Below are positions 51,938 through 60,597 of a stretch of DNA of 64,000 bases, in pieces; the stretch's first letter is position 1, and each line of letters begins with the position of its first letter. Under the pieces are notes generated by a model. It saw only the letters and a program-made list of their open reading frames with translations. It was not told where the DNA came from and searched no databases. The position numbers were made by a program, and so were the translations under genes. The stretch comes from Mycolicibacterium sp. P9-22. Its GTDB lineage: Bacteria > Actinomycetota > Actinomycetes > Mycobacteriales > Mycobacteriaceae. Location of the stretch: the NCBI RefSeq assembly GCF_008329585.1, contig NZ_NPKP01000006.1:186001-250000 (forward strand), read 5' to 3'.

Positions 51938-53232
51938 GCAGGCGCACCATGCTCGGCGCGGGTCTGCTACTGGATCTCACACCGTTCCGCGAAAGCCGGG
52001 CGTTCGGCAAACTGTGGACCGGAACCGCATTGGGCAGCATCGGCCAGGAGATGACGGTTGTCACCGTCGCCCTGCAGGTGTACGCGATCACCTCGTCGAC
52101 GCTCGCCGTGGCCCTGATCGCCGGTATCGCACTCGCGCCCATCGTGGTGATGGGACTCTACGGGGGCAGCCTGGCGGACCGGTTCGACCGGCGACGGGTG
52201 GCGATGGCGGCGTCGGTGATCTCCTGGGTCGCGATCATCGCACTGGCCGTCCATGCCTGGCTGGGCGGCACATCGCTGTGGCTGCTGTATGCGGCGGCGA
52301 CGGTCAACTCGGTCGCCGGCACCGTCGGCGGCATCACCCGGCGCGCCATCATCCCCCGGCTGCTGCCGCGCGAACTGCTACCCGCAGCGGGTGCCTTGAA
52401 CGGCATCAACATGGGACTGATGGCGACGGTCGGCCCACTGCTGGCCGCGGCCGCGGTCGGAGCCGGCGGGTTTCAGGCCGCTTACAGTCTGGACGTGCTG
52501 CTGCACACCGCCGCATTCCTCGGGGTGTGGGCACTGCCGGCTTTGCGTCCCGTGGAGGCCCCCGATGTGGGTGCGTGGCGGGCCGTGCGCGACGGTATCG
52601 CATATCTGCGGCGCGCCAACAATATTCGGTTCGCTCTCACCATCGATATCGTCGCGATGGCGCTGGCCCAGCCGCGGGTGCTGTTCCCGGCGCTCGGCGC
52701 GGTGACCCTCGGTGGTGGTGTCACGACCGTGGGCGTGCTGTCCGCGGCATTCGCGGCCGGGGCGATGTGCTGTTCGGTGTTCTCCGGCTGGACCGGTTCG
52801 GTGCGGCGTCAGGGCGTCGCCATTCTGGTGGTGTCCTACATCTACGCGGCGGCGATCGTCGTGGCCGGTCTCATCCTGCTCGCCGCCGTGCTGTGGGGGC
52901 CGACCGACGCGGTCGACATCCCGGCCATCGTGGCGCTGACGGTCGCGTTGGCGGTCGGTGGCGGCGCCGACGGGGTATCGGCGATCTTCCGCGGCGCGAT
53001 CCTGCAGGCCGCCGTACCCGATCACCTGAGGGGCCGGGTGCAGAGCCTGTTCACCATCATCGTGACCGGCGGACCTCGGGTCGGAGATGTGGTCACCGGC
53101 GCGGTGGCAAGCATGCTCGCCATCTGGAGCCCACTGGTCGCCGGCGGAACCGTCATGCTGATGCTGATCTGGGTGCTGGCGCGTCGCGTTCCGGGTTTCG
53201 CCCGCTACGACGCGGCCAATCCCGAACCCTAG
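51934..53232 (+). CDS. MFS transporter, EntS/drug-efflux-like
   Basis: The 432-aa protein (GTG 51934 overlapping the sulfurtransferase stop as GTGA; an ATG at 51949 is also possible) has about 12 helices and the loop D-R-F-D-R-R after helix 2. The group includes EntS-like exporters. In this setting it may export a sulfur compound or metabolic product, but the direction and substrate are unknown. Confidence 0.8.
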   Translation: MSRRTMLGAGLLLDLTPFRESRAFGKLWTGTALGSIGQEMTVVTVALQVYAITSSTLAVALIAGIALAPIVVMGLYGGSLADRFDRRRVAMAASVISWVAIIALAVHAWLGGTSLWLLYAAATVNSVAGTVGGITRRAIIPRLLPRELLPAAGALNGINMGLMATVGPLLAAAAVGAGGFQAAYSLDVLLHTAAFLGVWALPALRPVEAPDVGAWRAVRDGIAYLRRANNIRFALTIDIVAMALAQPRVLFPALGAVTLGGGVTTVGVLSAAFAAGAMCCSVFSGWTGSVRRQGVAILVVSYIYAAAIVVAGLILLAAVLWGPTDAVDIPAIVALTVALAVGGGADGVSAIFRGAILQAAVPDHLRGRVQSLFTIIVTGGPRVGDVVTGAVASMLAIWSPLVAGGTVMLMLIWVLARRVPGFARYDAANPEP

Positions 53233-53236
53233 AGCG

Positions 53237-53566
53237 TCAGGGCATCTCCGGCTGAATGGCATTGCGGGCACCGAGGGTTCGGCCCTTGCCCCAGCCCAGC
53301 ACACGCCGGTAGGACCCGAGCAGGTCTGCTTCGATGACATGTGCGGTGTCCTTGAGCGGTGAGCCATCGGGAACCGGCTCCAGCAGTGGCGCGACGAACA
53401 GGGCGTCCGTCGGGCAGTATGCCTCGCACTGGAAGCAGGTCTGACAGCTGTCGTGCCGGGCGATGACCGGGACACCATCGGGACCGCGGTCGAAAACCCT
53501 TGTCGGGCAGACATCGACACACTTGTCACATGCGATGCAGCGGTCTGCGAGCACGATTTCTATCAC
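53237..53566 (-). CDS. Two-cluster [4Fe-4S] ferredoxin, partner of the flavoprotein
   Basis: The 109-aa protein has two cluster motifs, C-I-A-C-D-K-C-V-D-V-C-P at residues 10-21 and C-Q-T-C-F-Q-C-E-A-Y-C-P at about 41-52, and a C-terminal tail of about 55 residues. The layout resembles AprB, the electron-transfer subunit of adenylylsulfate reductase, but is shorter. GTG start at 53566, 13 bp after the flavoprotein stop. Confidence 0.8.
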   Translation of the reverse strand: MIEIVLADRCIACDKCVDVCPTRVFDRGPDGVPVIARHDSCQTCFQCEAYCPTDALFVAPLLEPVPDGSPLKDTAHVIEADLLGSYRRVLGWGKGRTLGARNAIQPEMP

Positions 53567-53579
53567 TGGTCGAGCCCCC

Positions 53580-55151
53580 TCATGCGGCGCGTCCGCGTGC
53601 AGACAGCCACTGCGGTTCGGGCTGCGACCACACCCTGTCGAGTCCGCCGGTGAGCAGCCGGTACTCCTGCGCAGGATCGATGTCGGTGTGATCGAATCGC
53701 CGGTGCATACCCCGACTTTCGGTACGGGCCAGCGCGGCGTGATACATCCAGCGGCTGTGCGCCAGCATCGCCGTCGCCTCCCGCGCCCGGAACCGCTCCT
53801 CGCCGCGCACCGACCGGCCGGCCGAGGTGGCCGACCACAGTTCGTCGAGTACTCCCAGCGCCGGGGTGATCCGGTCGGCGTGGCGCAGGTAGTTGATCTC
53901 ATACGGCAATACCTGGCTGCGCACCGCAGCCACCACGTCCCGGTGATCGGCCGTCCCGGGCCGGCCGACCTCATCGAGGGCGCCCACCGGCCTGCCACGC
54001 CGGCGCGCGAACGCTGCGGCGCCCGCACCTGCCCACCCCCCGGAGCACGCCGCCCACGCCGCATTGTGACTTCCGCCGCCGGTCCACGCTCCGGCGATCA
54101 GCTCTCGGGTGGCGGTGTCACCTGCGGCGTACAGCCCGGGAACATCTGTGGCACAGTCGATTCCGGCGATTCGCACGCCACCGGTACCGCGGATGGTGCC
54201 CTCGGTGACCAGCGTGATCTCGAAGTGCTCGGTGAACGGGTCGATACCGAGTCGGTCGAAGGTGAGGAAGAAGTTCGGCTGCGCGCTGCGCATCGCGGTC
54301 TGCTCGGCGGGACCGGCCCGGTCGATGCAGGCCAGCACCGGTTCGGACAGCAGTGTCGAGGCCATCAGTGTCCGGTCCTTGGACCGCGGTACCTCGAACA
54401 CCGAGCCGTCCGCCCGGTAGAAGGTGGCCCAGTTGTAGAAGGCGTTCTTGGTGACGCCGGTCCCTTTGTGGGCGATGGCGTACGCATTGGAGAACTCCAT
54501 CCCGGAGAGCACCGCACCGGCTTCGACCGCCATCAGCGCACCGTCTCCGGTGTCGACATCGCAGCCGAGGGTTTTGGATTGGAAGGCGCAGCCTCCGGTC
54601 GCCAGCACGACGGCGGCGGCTTCGATGCGTACCTCCTGCCCGGTGCGCCGGGCGACCGCCGTGGCGCCGGAGACCGCGCCGGAATCGTCGGTGAGCAGTT
54701 GCAGCGCCGGTGTGTGGTCGAGGATCCGGACGCCGAGCCGCTGCACCCGCAGCCGTTGGCGGCGCATGTACTCGGGCCCCTGCAGGTCGTCCTTGATGAG
54801 TTCACCATCGAGACCTACCGGGAACGGGTAGCGCTGGATCCGTGCGAGTTCGTCCATCCGGCGGTATGTTTCGTCGAGCACCCGGGTCATCCAGGATCGT
54901 TCGGTGAGGCCGCCGCCGATCTTCTCCCGGGCCACGATGGCGGCTTCGCGCAGTTCCGGATCGTCCTGGATGTACCAGATTCCGGTGCCCGCCGAGGCGG
55001 TGGCGCCGCTGGTCCCGGTGTATCCCTTGTCCGCCAGCACCACATCGGCGCCGGCTTCGGCGGCCCGGATGGCGGCCCAGGTTCCTGCCGGTCCGCCACC
55101 GATGACCAGAACGTCAGCCGAGCAGTGTTCGGCGACGTCGGATCCGGTCAT
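53580..55151 (-). CDS. FAD-dependent reductase, fumarate-reductase/AprA-like flavoprotein
   Basis: The 523-aa protein has the FAD motif V-L-V-I-G-G-G-P-A-G-T-W-A near residue 14, A-S-A-G near 55, G-G-C-A-F near 180 and a C-terminal fumarate-reductase-type helix with R-E-L-I-A-G-A-W-T-G-G-G-S-H-N. It belongs to the FrdA/SdhA/AprA superfamily. The paired ferredoxin and the sulfur genes nearby suggest an AprA-like or sulfur-oxyanion role, but this is inference. ATG 55151; ATG 55178 is possible. Confidence 0.72.
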   Translation of the reverse strand: MTGSDVAEHCSADVLVIGGGPAGTWAAIRAAEAGADVVLADKGYTGTSGATASAGTGIWYIQDDPELREAAIVAREKIGGGLTERSWMTRVLDETYRRMDELARIQRYPFPVGLDGELIKDDLQGPEYMRRQRLRVQRLGVRILDHTPALQLLTDDSGAVSGATAVARRTGQEVRIEAAAVVLATGGCAFQSKTLGCDVDTGDGALMAVEAGAVLSGMEFSNAYAIAHKGTGVTKNAFYNWATFYRADGSVFEVPRSKDRTLMASTLLSEPVLACIDRAGPAEQTAMRSAQPNFFLTFDRLGIDPFTEHFEITLVTEGTIRGTGGVRIAGIDCATDVPGLYAAGDTATRELIAGAWTGGGSHNAAWAACSGGWAGAGAAAFARRRGRPVGALDEVGRPGTADHRDVVAAVRSQVLPYEINYLRHADRITPALGVLDELWSATSAGRSVRGEERFRAREATAMLAHSRWMYHAALARTESRGMHRRFDHTDIDPAQEYRLLTGGLDRVWSQPEPQWLSARGRAA

Positions 55152-55219
55152 AACAGGTCGATATTTGTCGTTGCGCATGCGGCGCGGAAGATATCGGATC
55201 GGCCCGATTCGAATCGCGG

Positions 55220-56419
55220 CTACGCGGGCCCCAGCAACAGCGGCAACCGCGGTAGCGCGCAGGTGGGGGACGGCCAGGTGATCTCCGGGACGTGGCCGGG
55301 CGGGAGCCGGAAGTCCGGGATGCGGGTCAGCCACTCGGTCACGACCAGCTTGAGCTCCATGCGGGCCAGGTGGGCCCCGAGGCTGGGGGCACCTCCCGCT
55401 TGCGGGGGACGGTGTGGACCGCCGCCGAAACCCCAGTGCTTGTGTAGCTTCTGATCGAGCATGAGGTCGTCCGTCGACTGGCCGTCGCTGCCGTCGCGGT
55501 TGATCGCCCCGATGCACAGCCGGACGTCGGCACCGGACGGAATCGTCACGCCGGCTACGGTCACCGGCCGGGTCGTGACCCGCCCGACGACCGGAGCCGC
55601 CGGTTCCAACCGGATCATCTCCTCCACGAATCCCGGCACCGCCTCGGGGTTCTGCCGCAGAGCGCGGCGCAGTTCGGGTCGGCAGGCCAGTTCCACCATG
55701 ATGGCACCGATGGTGGCGGTGACCGTGTCCAGACCCGCGAGCACGAACACCATGGACAGCCCGACAGCCTCGTTGTCGGTGAGTGGGTCGTCCGCGTGCA
55801 GGAGATCGGACAGGATTCCGTCTCGTGGCTCATCACGTTGCCGGGCCACGGCTTCGGTCAGGTAGGTGTACAGCTCGACGGCCGGAGTGAGATCCACGCT
55901 GGACGGGTCGGTGGTGAGGCTGAAGGCGATGATCGCGTCCTTCCACCCGACGAGTCTCGCCCGGTCCACCAACGGCAACCCGAACAAGGTCAGGAACACC
56001 TGAGACGGGTACGGGGTCGCCAGATCGGCCATCACGTCGCACTCGTCCCGCTGGGCGATCCGCTCGATGATCTCGATGGCCTGTGCCTGCAGCGACGGCA
56101 GCAGAGCGCCGAGGGTCTGTGGACTGAAGTACTGGTGCAGGATGCGCCGGTAGCGGGTGTGCTCCGGTGGGTCGAAGCCCAGCGGCACCAACGGCACGGG
56201 GCTGATCATGTCGTCATAGGCGATACGCGAGGAAAACACCTCCGGGCTACGCAGTGCGGCGAGGACATCCTCGCGGCGGGTGAGGTAGTACCAGCCGTCA
56301 CCACGCACGACGGGGCCGAGATCACGCAGTGCAGCCCAGCCGTGGCCACGGTCGCGCACCATCGGGAGGTCTTCGTATCGGATGTGCGGGAGTTCCAGAT
56401 GCTCGCGGGCGGCGGTCAC
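55220..56419 (-). pseudogene. Cytochrome P450 with the heme-cysteine motif destroyed
   Basis: The 399-aa frame from GTG 56419 is a P450 throughout: A-G-L-D-T-V-T-A (I helix, oxygen activation) near residue 240, E-E-M-I-R (ExxR) near 281, and W-G-F-G-G-G-P-H-R at about 325. The next residues should be C-L-G-x-H-L-A-R, but here P-P-Q-A-G-G-A-P-S precedes L-G-A-H-L-A-R-M. The Cys ligand is gone; the frame is kept by a net 24-nt insertion. No other Cys lies there. As heme-thiolate binding needs it, the product is expected to be inactive. The start overlaps the upstream gene stop (GTGA). Confidence 0.82.
55384..55408. repeat. Short palindromic insertion within the P450 heme loop
   Basis: The 25 bases that replace one base of the expected Cys codon contain CCCGC-TT-GCGGG (55395-55406), a GC-rich palindrome flanked by runs of G or C. 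It looks like a short interspersed repeat of the type scattered in mycobacterial genomes; no second copy was noticed in this window. Confidence 0.6.
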
Positions 56420-57465
56420 GGTCGGACCAGTCCGCGCGGCCGGACCAATCCCAAGTCCAGATGGGTGACCCAGCCGGGTGCGGCATCGCACACCGCGGGG
56501 ATGGTGTTGATGGCGCCCATCGCTGTCCAGTCATAGCCGGGATGGGTCATCGTCCCGTCCGGCCTGCTGACACCCTTGAGGGTCAGTTCGGTCGGCGGAT
56601 CCCCGTCGATGACGATCTCGTAGCGGGTCTCGCCCCAGTCCCACGGCGGATCCAGTCGGTCCGGGCCCGCGGTGACATAGATGGCATGGAAGACGATCAG
56701 CGGCCGGCCGTCGACCCACGCCGTCCATTCATGTCGTTGGGCGGCGACCGTGCCCACCGCGATCTCACCCTCGTCGTGCGCGATGGCTTCCCGCGCCGTC
56801 GCGACGTCGATCTCGGCGGCGGTGACCTCGTCGATGGTGACGCCGAGACCGTCGGCGATCATGTACATCGATTGCGCGAAGAACGGCAGCCCGAGGCCGA
56901 GAATCGTCGGTTCGTCGAGGAATCTGTTCTTGTCCTTGCCGAACCCCATCCAGTCGATATGGTCCAGCGGCGCATCCTTGATGACGTCGACGACTTCGTA
57001 CACCTGGATGGCCTCGATCCTGCTCATCACCCGGGCCAGGGTGAGCGGAAGGACGTCCCCGGCATAACCGGGGTGGATGCCGCCGCCGTGGAAGGAGGTG
57101 GCGCCATCGGCACACGCGGCCCGGATCTGTGCGCCGGGATCCGCGAAATCCGGTGATGGATAGAAGAACCCGCTGGTGGTGACCACGTTCTTGCCGGATC
57201 GAAGTATCCGGCAGACGGTTGCGACATCCATGATGATCGGGGTGTAGAACACACAGTCGGCGTCGAGCGCCAAGACCGCCTCGGCATCGTCGGTGGCGAT
57301 GATCCCGGTCGGAGCGATGCCGGCGATCTCGCCGGCATCCACGCCCACCTTGTCCGGGGAGTGCACCAGCACCCCGACCAGATCGAACACCGGGTTGTCG
57401 GCGAAATGCCGCACTCCGACCTGGCCGACATCACCGGTCATCCACTGGATCACCCGATAGCTCAT
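56416..57465 (-). CDS. DapB-fold NAD(P)-dependent dehydrogenase, amine-dehydrogenase-like
   Basis: The 349-aa protein starts with V-I-Q-W-M-T-G-D-V-G-Q-V-G and is a member of the 2,4-diaminopentanoate/native amine dehydrogenase-like family, as are the gene upstream and the one at 8754. S-F-H-G-G-G-I-H-P-G-Y near residue 124 matches the family's substrate-loop region. ATGA overlaps with the upstream gene and GTGA with the P450 make this a coupled three-gene string. The chemistry probably concerns one substrate shared with the P450. Confidence 0.75.
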   Translation of the reverse strand: MSYRVIQWMTGDVGQVGVRHFADNPVFDLVGVLVHSPDKVGVDAGEIAGIAPTGIIATDDAEAVLALDADCVFYTPIIMDVATVCRILRSGKNVVTTSGFFYPSPDFADPGAQIRAACADGATSFHGGGIHPGYAGDVLPLTLARVMSRIEAIQVYEVVDVIKDAPLDHIDWMGFGKDKNRFLDEPTILGLGLPFFAQSMYMIADGLGVTIDEVTAAEIDVATAREAIAHDEGEIAVGTVAAQRHEWTAWVDGRPLIVFHAIYVTAGPDRLDPPWDWGETRYEIVIDGDPPTELTLKGVSRPDGTMTHPGYDWTAMGAINTIPAVCDAAPGWVTHLDLGLVRPRGLVRP

Positions 57466-58535
57466 CGCCCCAACCCTTTCGACAACACCCCGCGGCCCAC
57501 GATGGTGGGCAGGTCCAGGAAGGTGCGGATCCCCGGGGCGGCAGCGCACACCGGGGCGATCGCGTGGACGGCATGCATCGCGGTGCCCAGGCAACCCTGA
57601 TCGGTGTCATCCTCGTCGTGGATGGCTATCCGCGATTCCAGCACCATCGACGGCAATCCCTCGACGGTGACTTTCCAGCCGCGCCCGTTCGGCCAGTCCG
57701 GCGCCTGCTCGGTGCCGAGCCGGGTGATGTGTTCGACGGTCAATGCCCGCCTGCCCTCGATCACGGCGGTGTAGGAGAAGCGCTGCGCGGAAACGGTTCC
57801 CGCATCGATACGGCCGGCCTTGATGTCGATCGGTGTGTCGGTGACCGCCACCTCGCGCTCCCAGATGTAGTCGTCGATCGTCGCGCCCAGCCCCTCCGCC
57901 AGGAGCATGAGCGGCGCCTTGAAAGACAGTCCACCAACGGCAGCTTCGTCCATGGGCACCCGCTCATCGGGTGGTTTTCCGAAGCCCATCACATCGAACA
58001 ACACGAACGGCACGTTGTAGGTGGAGTAGTCCATCAGTTCCTGCACCAGCAGCGAATCGATGCGACGGAACAGCCCGGACATCGTCAGCGGCAGCACCTC
58101 CGCGGCCCAGCCCGGTTGAATTCCGGTGGCGTGAAACGAACTCTGCCCCTCCTGGCAGGCCGCCTCCAATCGCTGCGCCACGTCCTCGCCGGCGCTCAGC
58201 GGGTAGATCCACGCGGTGACGGCGGTCGACACCACGTTCTTGCCAGAGGCCAGCAGTCGGCAGATGTCATCCAGCGCGACAGGTGGATTCCACTCACCCG
58301 CGGCCATGTACAGCACGCAGTCGGCATCGAGTGCGAGAACCGCGTCGACATCGGTGGTGGCCAGTACACCGATGTCGCCGATTCCGGCCACCTCGCCGAT
58401 ATCGCGTCCCGCTTTGGCCTGGTTGTACACCCGGGCGCCCACTAGTTCGAGATCGGGATGTTCGTGTACCGCGGACAGCGCATGGGTGCCGACATTGCCG
58501 GTGGCCCACTGGATCACCCGCAGCGGCGGGGCCAT
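57462..58535 (-). CDS. DapB-fold NAD(P)-dependent dehydrogenase, amine-dehydrogenase-like
   Basis: The 357-aa protein starts with V-I-Q-W-A-T-G-N-V-G-T-H-A and has F-H-A-T-G-I-Q-P-G-W-A near residue 135. It is a paralogue of the next gene, with which it overlaps by 4 bp. Two tandem, divergent copies may form a heteromer or act on successive intermediates. It begins one base after the stop of the 138-aa membrane protein gene. Confidence 0.75.
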   Translation of the reverse strand: MAPPLRVIQWATGNVGTHALSAVHEHPDLELVGARVYNQAKAGRDIGEVAGIGDIGVLATTDVDAVLALDADCVLYMAAGEWNPPVALDDICRLLASGKNVVSTAVTAWIYPLSAGEDVAQRLEAACQEGQSSFHATGIQPGWAAEVLPLTMSGLFRRIDSLLVQELMDYSTYNVPFVLFDVMGFGKPPDERVPMDEAAVGGLSFKAPLMLLAEGLGATIDDYIWEREVAVTDTPIDIKAGRIDAGTVSAQRFSYTAVIEGRRALTVEHITRLGTEQAPDWPNGRGWKVTVEGLPSMVLESRIAIHDEDDTDQGCLGTAMHAVHAIAPVCAAAPGIRTFLDLPTIVGRGVLSKGLGR

Positions 58536-58536
58536 C

Positions 58537-58953
58537 TCAGCCGCCTTGTTCGGCAAGCCGGGCCTGGCGTGCCTCATACCGGTCGACGAGTTCTCTGAAG
58601 CCGAGCCTGTCGTACTGCGGGATCGGTTGGATTCCCCAGACATCCTTGGCAGTGTCCTTGCCCTCGGCGCCTTCCGGAGGCCCCAGTGGCGGGTAGGGGA
58701 ACTTGCACTCCAGGGCGTCATCGGAGTAGCGGACCTTGAGCAGTTCACTGCAGATCTGGGTGAGGCTCAGCGTGGGGTAGCCGTAGTAGATCGCCATGAA
58801 CGGCAGGGTGAATGCCCCCTCGATGACGAGCGCGATCAGGCACACGAGCACGGCGCGCTTGATGTACTTGTGCATCCGCGCGTAGTACGGCGTGGTGCCC
58901 GGAGGCAGATCGTCGGCGGTTGTCTCGGCTTGCGGTGTGGTCACGGGTGTCAC
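58537..58953 (-). CDS. Unknown 138-aa single-pass membrane protein
   Basis: One hydrophobic helix at about residues 32-58 follows a short polar N-terminus with P-Y-Y-A-R-M-H-K-Y-I-K-R before it; about 80 residues follow, including a pair of cysteines 16 residues apart and a proline-rich stretch (P-Y-P-P-L-G-P-P). The positive residues before the helix suggest an outward C-terminal part. It sits 4 bp after the 229-aa membrane protein and 1 bp before an amine-dehydrogenase-like gene. No family recognised. Confidence 0.7.
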   Translation of the reverse strand: MTPVTTPQAETTADDLPPGTTPYYARMHKYIKRAVLVCLIALVIEGAFTLPFMAIYYGYPTLSLTQICSELLKVRYSDDALECKFPYPPLGPPEGAEGKDTAKDVWGIQPIPQYDRLGFRELVDRYEARQARLAEQGG

Positions 58954-58957
58954 TCCT

Positions 58958-59647
58958 TCAGTCCGTGAAGATTTCGCGATTCACGGTGTGCAGGTACGGG
59001 ATCGCGAGGAACGGGGTGATATAGAAGATGTCGTAGAGCCACCAGCCGATGACGGGGAAGATGACACCCGCGTACCGGACGTCGGCGAACATCGTCATGT
59101 TGAAGACATAGACGGTCCAGATGACGACGCCCATCCAGCAGGTGACGATCATCCATTGGTGGCCCCAGCGCTTCATCTGCAGGAATCCGATGGCGGCGGC
59201 GCACCGCATGGCGAAGACCGTGATGATCATGCCCATCACCATCGCCTTCTCACCGGGTCCCGCGGCACCACCTACCCAGAGTTCGTTGTAGTGCCAGAAG
59301 TAGCCGGCGTCGAACATGTGACCCCAGCCGACCATCAGCACCCGGTTGATCAAGGTGTGATTGGCGACCAGGTCCAGTGCCCAGCCCAGGCTGTTGAGCA
59401 TGCCGTCGATCAGCACCAGGTAGCCGATCAGGGTCACGATCATCGGGCGGACCGACAGCCCGGCCCGCGCGGCCTGCCGCTGCAGCCATACCCCGCGCAT
59501 GAAGATCGGGAAACCGATCAGCCCGGGCACCCACATGCCCATCAGGGCCGCGCCGACGATCATCCATTTGTCGGCTCTGCGCTGGGCGAGTCGGGACTCC
59601 TCGCTGTGGTCCTCCAAAGTGACCGAGCCGCCGACTGTCACGCTCAC
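58958..59647 (-). CDS. Multi-pass membrane protein, paralogue of the 230-aa protein
   Basis: The 229-aa protein (GTG 59647, overlapping the 43-aa gene stop as GTGA) has about five hydrophobic helices. Conserved polar residues include G-W-G-H-M-F-D-A-G-Y-F-W-H, N-E-L-W-V-G-G and a C-terminal H-T-V-N-R-E-I-F-T-D. The last about 60 residues are nearly identical to the protein at 62468. His, Asp and Glu inside or beside helices suggest metal or heme binding. I recognise no family; the W-G-H-x-F ... E-L-x-V string recalls copper membrane monooxygenase subunit C but I could not align it. Confidence 0.7.
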   Translation of the reverse strand: MSVTVGGSVTLEDHSEESRLAQRRADKWMIVGAALMGMWVPGLIGFPIFMRGVWLQRQAARAGLSVRPMIVTLIGYLVLIDGMLNSLGWALDLVANHTLINRVLMVGWGHMFDAGYFWHYNELWVGGAAGPGEKAMVMGMIITVFAMRCAAAIGFLQMKRWGHQWMIVTCWMGVVIWTVYVFNMTMFADVRYAGVIFPVIGWWLYDIFYITPFLAIPYLHTVNREIFTD

Positions 59648-59775
59648 AAGTTCCACCACCCGCGCTCGAAGGACATGTAGAGCTGGATCAGGAACATGGT
59701 GAGTAGATAGCCGTAGATGGCGATCTGGAACACGATGAGCGCCCGCTTACGCTTCTTTTCTTTCTGGTCGGCCAT
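59644..59775 (-). CDS. 43-aa single-pass membrane protein
   Basis: ATG 59775, stop 59644-59646. The first 12 residues are strongly basic (D-Q-K-E-K-K-R-K-R), then a hydrophobic helix of about 20 residues, ending in E-R-G-W-W-N-L, so it is N-in, C-out. Its stop overlaps the next gene's GTG. The ribosome site AGGAAGGGATTTCGTC lies upstream. The position and coupling support a real gene, which automatic annotation may well miss. Confidence 0.7.
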   Translation of the reverse strand: MADQKEKKRKRALIVFQIAIYGYLLTMFLIQLYMSFERGWWNL

Positions 59776-59795
59776 GACGAAATCCCTTCCTAGAG

Positions 59796-60581
59796 TTAGC
59801 CGGTGGCGAGCAGACCGGCGGCCGCGATCTCACGGAGACCCTCACTGATGGCTCCGTCGGTGCTCAGTGGGGCGAGGATGCATGCCTCGGCGGCCTCCAG
59901 TTCGCCGGCCCCCGCGACGATCAGCTGCGCGGCGGTGACGAGCACCCGGGTCGAGGGCGGCTCGAAATGAAAGGCCTCATCGGCGGTGCGGATGGCGTTG
60001 GCGCACTGCACGAGTCGATGTGCCGACGCGGCATGGACGCCAGTTTCGGCGACGACGGCTTCGGCTTCCCGCTCCGGTGGCAGGTAATTCATCGGCAGGG
60101 TCGCGAACCGCTGCCGGAAGGACGGTTTGAGTTCCTTCAGTGAGCTGCGATAGGCGGGATTGTAGGAGCACACCAGCATGAATTCTGCTGGTGCAGTGAC
60201 GACCTCGTCCGCACGATCGAGATACAGGGTGCGGCGATGGTCGGTCAATGAGTGCAAGATGGCCAGGGAATCGTGGCGTGCTTCGACGACCTCGTCGAGG
60301 TAGCAGATGGCCCCCGCCTTGACGGCCCTGGTCAGTGGCCCGTCGGTCCAGATCACGTCGCCACCGGTGACCATGAAGCGACCGACCAGATCGGAGCTGG
60401 TCAGATCGTCATGGCAGCTGATGGTGACGACGGGCCTGCCCAACAGGGATCCCATGTGTTCGACGAACCGGGTCTTTCCGCACCCGGTGGGACCGGTCAA
60501 CATGACCGGGATCTTGCGGGTGAATGCCTGCTCGAAGAGCTGCACCTCGTTGCCGCTGGAATAGTATGTCTCGCTGTTCAT
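59796..60581 (-). CDS. MoxR-type AAA+ ATPase (NorQ/CbbQ-like)
   Basis: The 261-aa protein has Walker A GPTGCGKT at residues 30-37, Walker B A-I-C-Y-L-D-E-V near 92, and sensor-1 C-S-Y-N-P. Size and pattern match the CbbQ/NirQ/NorQ branch of MoxR ATPases, which activate or insert metal centres in large enzymes together with a VWA partner (NorD/CbbO). The VWA gene lies directly upstream with a 16-bp gap. Start ATG 60581. Confidence 0.85.
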   Translation of the reverse strand: MNSETYYSSGNEVQLFEQAFTRKIPVMLTGPTGCGKTRFVEHMGSLLGRPVVTISCHDDLTSSDLVGRFMVTGGDVIWTDGPLTRAVKAGAICYLDEVVEARHDSLAILHSLTDHRRTLYLDRADEVVTAPAEFMLVCSYNPAYRSSLKELKPSFRQRFATLPMNYLPPEREAEAVVAETGVHAASAHRLVQCANAIRTADEAFHFEPPSTRVLVTAAQLIVAGAGELEAAEACILAPLSTDGAISEGLREIAAAGLLATG

Positions 60582-60597
60582 CTGACTCCCTGCGTGT

